A DNA stretch of 7,441 bases from JBCDGZ01 sp038750655. Lineage in GTDB: Bacteria; Bacteroidota; Bacteroidia; Chitinophagales; Saprospiraceae. The position numbers and the translations under genes were made by a program. The notes beneath the pieces were generated by a model. The model was not told the DNA's origin. It saw nothing but the letters and a program-made list of their open reading frames with translations, and searched no databases. The stretch spans positions 1-7,441 of the forward strand of contig JBCDGZ010000228.1 of NCBI GenBank assembly GCA_038750655.1, read 5' to 3'. Below are positions 1-5,296 of the stretch, piece after piece; position 1 is the stretch's first letter, and each line of letters starts with the position of its first letter.

Positions 1-204
1 AACTTCGCCTTCCTCGAATTGAGTAAGTTTTTCCAAATGTGGGCGGTACCTCGCTGCTGGAAGCGCCTAGTGACCATCAACGCAGTCACCTTTGAGACGC
101 ATACCCATGACTTGCTCAAAGTACCTTTCTGCCCAACTTGCAATCAGAATCACGTCTTCCATCCTTCACCCTGGCTTGAGCCGATAAGTATCCATAAATC
201 ATGA
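1..204 (+). CDS. TOMM cyclodehydratase C protein (E1/ThiF-like), C-terminal end only
   Basis: This reading frame is open from the first base and ends at TGA 202-204, so only the last 67 residues of a longer protein are visible and the start lies outside the window. The fragment carries a CPTC motif at fragment residues 44-47, preceded by HTHDLLKVPF. An 'H..L.VP.CP.C' ending is typical of the E1/ThiF-like partner of YcaO enzymes, where CxxC pairs hold a structural zinc. In that family the C protein binds the leader of the precursor peptide and activates the YcaO enzyme. The stop overlaps the start of the YcaO gene by 4 nt (ATGA), which supports a functional pair. A TTG at 19 could be read as a start, but it is more likely an internal Leu codon. 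The assignment rests on the CxxC ending and the YcaO neighbour; the ATP-binding and leader-binding parts cannot be seen. Confidence 0.72.
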   Translation, partial: NFAFLELSKFFQMWAVPRCWKRLVTINAVTFETHTHDLLKVPFCPTCNQNHVFHPSPWLEPISIHKS

Positions 205-1499
205 GTATTGCACAATTAATCAAAGGTCAAAAGCTCATCTCCTCGGAGCTGGGTATTGTTTCTCACACCATCAAATTACCTCGGATGTCCCATGATCCAA
301 GTATGATCAACTTTGGCATCTGGCCCTGCAACTCAAAGTACTTGCACGGAGAGAAATTTGAAGGTCGAAGTGGCGGATGTAATGAGGATTGGGAACAAGC
401 CATCATGGCTACAGTGGGCGAAACTATCGAACGCTACACCCCCATCTTCTTCCCGGAAAACGAAGGGATTGTTTCTTCTTACAAGAACCTCGACAAGCCT
501 GCCGTTCATCCCCAGGAATATGCTTTCTTCCACGATGAGCAATACAAATTTTACAAGGAAAGAAACTTCAACATTACGAAGTTCGACGAAAATACAGAAG
601 TGACTTGGTGTCCAACTATCGACCTGGTGGATCAAAAGGAAGTCTACTGTCCAGCGCAGTGCATCTACATGCCATTCACCAGAGATAAGCACTTTATTAC
701 GGCTGGAAATTCAACGGGCCTAGCGGCGCATACGAATTACTACAAGGCGGTTCTGAATGCCCTGTACGAGTGTGTCGAGCGCGACAGCTTTGTCATCACC
801 TGGACCAATAATATTGTCCCCCCGAAAGTCAAGATCAGTAAGGAAATCAAAGATTACTTGAACGAGCGTTTCCCTGCATCTTTCAAGTGGCACTTCTTCG
901 ATGTCACCTATGACTTGGAGCTACCCAGCATCTTTGCCATCTGCGAGGGCGTTAGCGACTATGGCAATTTCATCACCGTAGGCTCTGCCACCCGAGGTAC
1001 TTTGGCCGAAGCGATGAAGCGTGTCATCCGCGAAATTGGCCAGACTGCTCCCTACTTCCGCTGGTTGATCGGCGAGCGCAACGGTCAAGTACCCGATGAG
1101 GACTACCACAAGATCATCAACTTTGTTGATCATTCTATCTACTACCACATGCGCCCAGAGAAGAAAGTCGTCTTCAACAAGTGGCTCGAAAAGGAACCAG
1201 ACAAGGATGTGGATATGTACGAGGTGGACAATCGCACCGAAACAGAAAAGATTAAGGACGCATTGCGGGTCTTCAAAAGGCACAACTACAACGTACTGCT
1301 CAAGGACCTTACAACAGTTGATGCGCGTCAGCTCGGCTTCTACAGTGTGAAGGTATATATCCCTCAATTGATCCAAATGGCCGGAGGTTACTCGGTGTAT
1401 TTCTGGGGGGGTAAGCGCCTGTACGAGGTACCAGAAAAAATGGGCTACGGCAAGGCGGACTACAGCACCATCAACAAGATGCCGCACCCCTTCCCATAG
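201..1499 (+). CDS. YcaO-domain cyclodehydratase (SagD-like TOMM D protein)
   Basis: This 432-residue cytoplasmic enzyme should use ATP to activate backbone amides of a precursor peptide, so that Cys, Ser or Thr side chains close into thiazoline or oxazoline rings. YcaO landmarks are visible: ETIER at 74-78, GNSTGLAA at 169-176, ECVERD at 190-195, and SATRGTLAEAMKRVIREIGQ at 262-281. These include the acidic and arginine residues expected to bind Mg-ATP. The protein ends in MPHPFP, which satisfies the C-terminal PxPxP motif typical of azoline-forming YcaO enzymes. Its length fits a stand-alone D protein rather than a C-D fusion. One oddity is Ala70 where the family's Sx3ExxER motif usually has Ser. 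The ATG start overlaps the stop of the preceding C-protein gene by 4 nt. A thioamide-forming YcaO is less likely given the PxPxP tail, the E1-like partner and the SagB-type gene next door. Confidence 0.96.
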   Translation: MSIAQLIKGQKLISSELGIVSHTIKLPRMSHDPSMINFGIWPCNSKYLHGEKFEGRSGGCNEDWEQAIMATVGETIERYTPIFFPENEGIVSSYKNLDKPAVHPQEYAFFHDEQYKFYKERNFNITKFDENTEVTWCPTIDLVDQKEVYCPAQCIYMPFTRDKHFITAGNSTGLAAHTNYYKAVLNALYECVERDSFVITWTNNIVPPKVKISKEIKDYLNERFPASFKWHFFDVTYDLELPSIFAICEGVSDYGNFITVGSATRGTLAEAMKRVIREIGQTAPYFRWLIGERNGQVPDEDYHKIINFVDHSIYYHMRPEKKVVFNKWLEKEPDKDVDMYEVDNRTETEKIKDALRVFKRHNYNVLLKDLTTVDARQLGFYSVKVYIPQLIQMAGGYSVYFWGGKRLYEVPEKMGYGKADYSTINKMPHPFP

Positions 1500-1546
1500 T
1501 GGACATTTTCCTTACTCTTTGTTCTTAATTTTTAAAAGCTAGAAAA

Positions 1547-2395
1547 ATGAATATTCAAAAAATAAAGCAAGATTTCCGGCGTAAAGATCAGGGCCTCTAC
1601 GGTACTCAAAAGATTACAGATTTGCTGGGAATGCTGTACCACGAAAACTCTAAGCTCGACCGCTTCACCGCACGAGAGCAAGGAGAGACCATTGGCTACT
1701 TCACCGATCCCTATATCATGGACCGGGCAACCAAGCCCTACAAGAAATACTACGGCAAAGAAAGCCTTCCTTTCGATATGGAAACCCTAACGGAGGAACC
1801 CGACGAGTTTTTCGAAAAGGTCACCGCTCGCCGCAGCGTCCGGCAGTTCGACAAAGACTATAAACTCTCCTTCAATGAGCTACAGCATATGCTTTACTAC
1901 AGCTACGGCGTCACCAAAAGTGAGCCTACCAGCAGTGGGTCTATGCAGGGCTACAGAAACGTCTCCTCGGCGGGCGGCCTGTATCCGCTAGAAATTTATG
2001 TTTCGCTGTTCAATACGCATATCGGTGCTGGACTCTACCACTTCAATGAACTGGATAACAGCTTGATTTCGATTCGCAACGGCAATCACCTCGAAGAGAT
2101 GCGCAAGATGCTCATCGTCGAGCCCTACATCGACATTAAGTCGGCCTGCGGCGTGATCTTCGTCACTGGTATGATCGAAAGGCAAGCCATCAAATACGGC
2201 GAAAGAGCCTATCGTTTCATGATGCTCGAATGTGGTCAGGTGGGCTACCTAATGTCCATGGTCATGGAACACATGGGATTGGGATCATGCTGGGCCGGTG
2301 CCTACATGGACCACGATATTAACAAGTACTTAGAGATTGACGGCAACTACGAAACTGTACTCACACCGATCGTATTCGGTAAAAAAAGATCCTAA
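1547..2395 (+). CDS. SagB-type FMN-dependent azoline dehydrogenase (nitroreductase fold)
   Basis: This 282-residue protein should oxidise azoline rings made by the YcaO enzyme to aromatic azoles using FMN. The nitroreductase-fold signature begins with RRSVRQF at 95-101, whose arginines contact the FMN phosphate. It continues with SAGGLYPLEIYV at 141-152, KYGERAYRF at 216-224, a helix containing ECGQVGY to 234, and GLGSCWAGAYMD at 244-255. The Lys-Tyr pair at 216-217 matches the position of a conserved KY motif reported as important in TOMM dehydrogenases; that correspondence is from memory, not an alignment. The first 90 or so residues form an N-terminal region like that of SagB-type proteins and lack the core motifs. 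The gene follows YcaO after 47 nt, the largest gap in the operon, with an AT-rich leader and no strong Shine-Dalgarno sequence. A general nitroreductase is the alternative, but the motif spacing and context favour SagB type. Confidence 0.93.
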   Translation: MNIQKIKQDFRRKDQGLYGTQKITDLLGMLYHENSKLDRFTAREQGETIGYFTDPYIMDRATKPYKKYYGKESLPFDMETLTEEPDEFFEKVTARRSVRQFDKDYKLSFNELQHMLYYSYGVTKSEPTSSGSMQGYRNVSSAGGLYPLEIYVSLFNTHIGAGLYHFNELDNSLISIRNGNHLEEMRKMLIVEPYIDIKSACGVIFVTGMIERQAIKYGERAYRFMMLECGQVGYLMSMVMEHMGLGSCWAGAYMDHDINKYLEIDGNYETVLTPIVFGKKRS

Positions 2396-2396
2396 T

Positions 2397-3254
2397 ATGA
2401 GTGCCTTTATCTCTGTCGAAAATTTGGGGCTGGTACGCCGCGGGAAGGATATTCTCAAGAACATCAATCTGAATATCAGAAAGGGCAGCACCCTGGCGAT
2501 ACTCGGCCCCAACGGGGCCGGGAAGTCGACCCTGCTGGAGCTGCTTCTTGCTGATTTCAAACCCAGCAGTGGGTCCATCAACTACGGGTTCAACAAAAGG
2601 AAGGTATTCAAAAACCATGTGGGAGTAGTGTACAACAATCAGCACATTTTTCCCCAACTCTACATCTACGAGCTGATGGATTTCTACAAGTCACTCTACC
2701 GCTCGGATGGCCAATACCTCGACCAGTTGATCAAGCTGTTCGACTTGGAGCGCTTGAAGCATTCCTTTATTTACGAACTGTCCTCTGGCGAAAAAAAGAA
2801 ACTGTCCATAGCCTTGGCACTATTCCACAACCCCCAGTTGATGGTGATGGATGAGCCCTTTGCGAATGTTGATATAACGATCATTCCAGAAATCTGGGAG
2901 GAGATCAAAAAAGCAGAAGCAACCACCATCCTCGCTACGCACGATTGGAGTTTTGCAGAAAAATACGCCGACGAAATCCTCTTTTTGGACCACGGCCAAA
3001 TGCTCTGCGAACCCTTTGTACCATCTGAGAAAAACAATATTCTCTCGGCGCAGAAAAAGCTGGTGATGCAACGCAATGAGGAGCTGGTCAAAAAGTTGCC
3101 GGAGAATAATTACTACGAAAAAGATGAAGAGCTCAATATTCTGCTGACTCCAAATGTCAATTTAAAGCAGATTAAAAAGTTCACCTTCAACTACTCGATA
3201 CTGGATATTTCGGTCAAAGATGTTTTTTACTATCTCTCGCTTTCAAAAAGATAA
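2397..3254 (+). CDS. ABC transporter ATP-binding protein (peptide exporter ATPase)
   Basis: This 285-residue ATPase should power the permease encoded next, forming an inner-membrane exporter for the modified peptide. Walker A is GPNGAGKST at 37-45, the Q-loop glutamine is probably Gln82, the signature is LSSGE at 128-132, Walker B is LMVMDEP at 148-154 and the switch histidine is His182 (ATHDW). The D-loop reads ANVD rather than the common SxLD. The ATG at 2397 was chosen because it starts 1 nt after the dehydrogenase stop and puts MSAFISVENL at the usual beginning of an ABC domain. An upstream in-frame ATG at 2337 would lie inside the dehydrogenase gene and add 20 residues unlike an ABC N-terminus. 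Residues from about 205 to 285 form a Lys-, Glu- and Asn-rich tail beyond the minimal domain, with no family I recognise. Half-size ATPases next to ABC-2 permeases are typical of bacteriocin and TOMM export. Confidence 0.95.
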   Translation: MSAFISVENLGLVRRGKDILKNINLNIRKGSTLAILGPNGAGKSTLLELLLADFKPSSGSINYGFNKRKVFKNHVGVVYNNQHIFPQLYIYELMDFYKSLYRSDGQYLDQLIKLFDLERLKHSFIYELSSGEKKKLSIALALFHNPQLMVMDEPFANVDITIIPEIWEEIKKAEATTILATHDWSFAEKYADEILFLDHGQMLCEPFVPSEKNNILSAQKKLVMQRNEELVKKLPENNYYEKDEELNILLTPNVNLKQIKKFTFNYSILDISVKDVFYYLSLSKR

Positions 3255-3259
3255 CTGTC

Positions 3260-3979
3260 ATGGTTAGAAATATATATTTGAGTCTCCGAGTTAATCTGCT
3301 GGAACTGTCGCGCAACCGAGCGGCGCTCTTCTGGGCCTTGACTTTCCCGCTGTTTATCTACACTGTGTTTTACCTGATCTTCGGTGTTTTTAACGACGAA
3401 GATTACGCTACCTTCCTGCTAACCGGCGTTCTGGCGATGACCATCGCTGCCAACGGGCTGTTTGGCGTAGGCTCTATTGTCAAGCGCATTTATCAGGGCG
3501 GAACCATTCGATTGATGAAAAAGATGCCCCTGAACATCCTTTCCTACTTCGTAGGTATGGTACTCAATCGTTTCATTATGCTGATTGGATTGTTTTTATT
3601 TCTCAATGTAGCGGCCTTTTTCATCTCCGGTCAGATGATTGGCCCTGCGCAAATACCAAGTGTCATTTTAGGCTTATTTGTTGGACTTTGGATCTTTTCG
3701 TTCGTTGGACTTACCTTATCTTTTGGCAACATCAAAAAGAATTCTGAGTATAGTATAGTGAACATTATTTACTTTTTGATGTTATTTACCAGTAACGCAC
3801 TCTACAACATTAGTGACTTCAACCCTAATGTCGAAACAATAGCCAATGTACTTCCGCTCAACGACATCTTACACCTCCTGAGATCCGAGCCTTGCAATTT
3901 AGTAAGTATCACACTATGGATGATTATTCCTGTAGCCGTTTTTTATTACCTCTTTAGAAAAGTAGACTACACAAGATGA
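3260..3979 (+). CDS. ABC-2 type transporter permease
   Basis: This 239-residue integral membrane protein is the likely channel partner of the ATPase gene 5 nt upstream. It shows about six hydrophobic stretches, near residues 22-43, 52-72, 97-121, 132-155, 163-182 and 214-232. A positively charged, amphipathic N-terminus (MVRNIYLSLR) precedes the first, as in ABC-2 permeases. The loop with KRIYQGGTIRLMKKMPL at about 75-91 resembles the cytoplasmic coupling region of the family, where a Gly/Thr pair is followed by a hydrophobic/basic 'L...P' stretch. The length fits a half-transporter permease, so the complex is probably two permeases with two ATPases. Its stop codon overlaps the ATG of the protease gene by 4 nt. 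The substrate is inferred from context as the TOMM product; an immunity pump is an alternative role. Confidence 0.9.
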   Translation: MVRNIYLSLRVNLLELSRNRAALFWALTFPLFIYTVFYLIFGVFNDEDYATFLLTGVLAMTIAANGLFGVGSIVKRIYQGGTIRLMKKMPLNILSYFVGMVLNRFIMLIGLFLFLNVAAFFISGQMIGPAQIPSVILGLFVGLWIFSFVGLTLSFGNIKKNSEYSIVNIIYFLMLFTSNALYNISDFNPNVETIANVLPLNDILHLLRSEPCNLVSITLWMIIPVAVFYYLFRKVDYTR

Positions 3980-4485
3980 TGAATATAATTACCATACTGT
4001 TGGTGGGCGTGTTTCTGCTTTTGCTGCTCACAGTCCACGAGTTGGGGCATATCGTCTCTGCAAAATTACTGCAAATGCCGATCAAGAAGGTGGGCTTTAC
4101 AACCGTCCCCTTCCCCCACGTTTTCGTCTCTGTCAACTGGCCTAGAGAAAAAAACAAGCGGACGCTCTATCTGATGTCTGGTTTTGCGACTACCCTCTCT
4201 ATCTTTGCCATTGTACTGCTATTTGGCGTTGATTTCAAACCTTTATTGATTGCACTTTGCATACAAATGATCATTGAAACCAACCCCATCTATTCTGACT
4301 TCATCATCATCAATATGTTTGACAAGGTGAGCAGTGAAGTACGATCTACCCGGCAGCCCTACAAGGCTGTTTACAAAAAAGTATATAACAAATACCTTTT
4401 TAGCCCTAAATGGTACATCCACTTCGCAATTTGGTTTGTCCTTATAATTACCTTTATCAACGTAATCAAAAACATATACGTATGA
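3976..4485 (+). CDS. Small M50-like (site-2-protease-type) membrane metalloprotease
   Basis: This 169-residue hydrophobic protein carries HELGH at 21-25, at the end of its first membrane segment (about 3-23), as in site-2-protease-type enzymes where HExxH binds zinc. Further hydrophobic stretches lie near 64-84, 88-105 and 145-163. TNPIYSDF at 102-109 lies in a plausible position for the family's second motif, with Asp108 a candidate third zinc ligand in place of the usual LDG. The protein is much shorter than housekeeping RseP-type proteases and has no PDZ domain. It is coupled by 4-nt overlaps to the permease upstream and the lipoprotein downstream. From context it may cleave the leader of the modified peptide during export, the role suggested for CAAX-type proteins in streptolysin-like clusters. 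The pairing with an ABC exporter also resembles the Bacillus yyd cluster, where a membrane M50-like protein (YydH) sits with YydI and YydJ. An immunity role is possible. The zinc motif is seen directly; the substrate is inferred. Confidence 0.78.
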   Translation: MMNIITILLVGVFLLLLLTVHELGHIVSAKLLQMPIKKVGFTTVPFPHVFVSVNWPREKNKRTLYLMSGFATTLSIFAIVLLFGVDFKPLLIALCIQMIIETNPIYSDFIIINMFDKVSSEVRSTRQPYKAVYKKVYNKYLFSPKWYIHFAIWFVLIITFINVIKNIYV

Positions 4486-5288
4486 AAAATTTAATGCTCC
4501 TAGTAGGTCTGATGCTGATATCCAGTTTAGGTATGACTTCTTGTAACGAGCCTGCCTACGGCAAGCCTTACACTGCCTATGCTTCGATGCTGAATTTCGA
4601 TGATATGGATATCAAGAACATTCAGGAAAAAATTTACAACACTTTTGTACAGTCCGTCGTGGCCAAAAAAGACGATGAACTGATTGCCTTACGTGCCAAA
4701 CTGGAAGAGGCCAGTGCCGCCAAAGGCAATGCGCTGATCGATTATTGGAGAGGGTACTTGCAGTACTATTATGCCATCTACTACATGCAGAAGGGTGACA
4801 AATTGAAATCTGCAGAAGAAGTTGATAAGGGCATTGACATCATGGATAAAATCAAGAACAAGAACTCTGAAGATTTTGCGCTGATGGCCATGCTGCAAAG
4901 TTTTGCCATTCAATTCCGCAAGGGTATGATGGCGGGAATCATGAGTTCGAAAGTCAAAAAGAATGTCAAAAAGGCGATGGAGCTGGATGAAAGTAACGTC
5001 AGAGCATTCTATGTAGCAGCAAACAGCGATTATTACACCCCCGAAAAATATGGCGGTGGCAAAAAAGCGGAGGATTATCTCCTCAAAGCGATAGAATTGC
5101 CTTCGCAAAAGATGAAGAACGAGTATCTGCCTTCTTGGGGCAAAGGAGAAGCTTATAAACTCCTGGTTGAACTGTACATCAAACGCGAGGATTGGGACAA
5201 TGCTAAAAACCACTATCAAGCAGCCGTTGCCGAGTTCCCCGATGATTATAATATCAGCAAGCTGGCCACTAAGTTGGTAGGTAAATAG
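4482..5288 (+). CDS. TPR-repeat lipoprotein, function unknown
   Basis: This 268-residue protein begins with a hydrophobic signal peptide ending in MTSC, so Cys21 should be lipidated after signal peptidase II cleavage. The residues after it (NEPAYGK) lack a clear acidic surface-export signal, so the protein may face the periplasm. The mature part is mostly helical with TPR-like repeats. The best is at 222-259 (AYKLLVELY, then DWDNAKNHYQAAV, then FPDD). Weaker ones lie near 83-124 and 158-206, the latter containing YGGGKKAEDYLLKAIEL. The ATG at 4482 was chosen over an upstream in-frame ATG at 4410 because it begins the signal peptide directly and overlaps the protease stop by 4 nt. The receptor gene starts 8 nt downstream. 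TPR proteins usually bind other proteins, so this could be a periplasmic adaptor between exporter and receptor or an immunity lipoprotein. Neither role is shown by sequence. Confidence 0.85.
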   Translation: MKNLMLLVGLMLISSLGMTSCNEPAYGKPYTAYASMLNFDDMDIKNIQEKIYNTFVQSVVAKKDDELIALRAKLEEASAAKGNALIDYWRGYLQYYYAIYYMQKGDKLKSAEEVDKGIDIMDKIKNKNSEDFALMAMLQSFAIQFRKGMMAGIMSSKVKKNVKKAMELDESNVRAFYVAANSDYYTPEKYGGGKKAEDYLLKAIELPSQKMKNEYLPSWGKGEAYKLLVELYIKREDWDNAKNHYQAAVAEFPDDYNISKLATKLVGK

Positions 5289-5296
5289 TCGGGCTT

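Noticed and set aside
921..1487. A 188-codon - strand ORF opposite the YcaO gene.
   Set aside because: It is fully antisense to well-supported YcaO motifs and resembles no family; long antisense frames are common opposite biased coding sequence.
1500..1546. Possible internal promoter in the 47-nt gap before the dehydrogenase gene, with TAATTTTT at 1526-1533 and TACTCTTTG at 1513-1521.
   Set aside because: Neither matches the Bacteroidetes -7 consensus TAnnTTTG exactly, and no TTG-type -33 element lies at the right distance; AT-rich leaders are normal in this group.
2337..2396. Alternative upstream ATG start of the ABC ATPase.
   Set aside because: It would overlap the end of the dehydrogenase gene by about 59 nt and add residues unlike an ABC N-terminus; the ATG at 2397 fits the domain boundary.
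1925..2577. Repeated segment CCAGCAGTGGGTC in the dehydrogenase gene (near 1930) and the ATPase gene (near 2563).
   Set aside because: Both copies encode an SSGS-like tetrapeptide in the same codons within conserved coding regions; two short copies are best explained by chance.
4410..4481. Alternative upstream ATG start of the lipoprotein.
   Set aside because: It would place 24 residues before the signal peptide and overlap the protease gene extensively; the ATG at 4482 gives a standard lipoprotein signal.
4689..5219. A 176-codon - strand ORF opposite the TPR lipoprotein gene.
   Set aside because: The + strand frame has a signal peptide, lipobox and TPR repeats, whereas the antisense product has no recognisable features.
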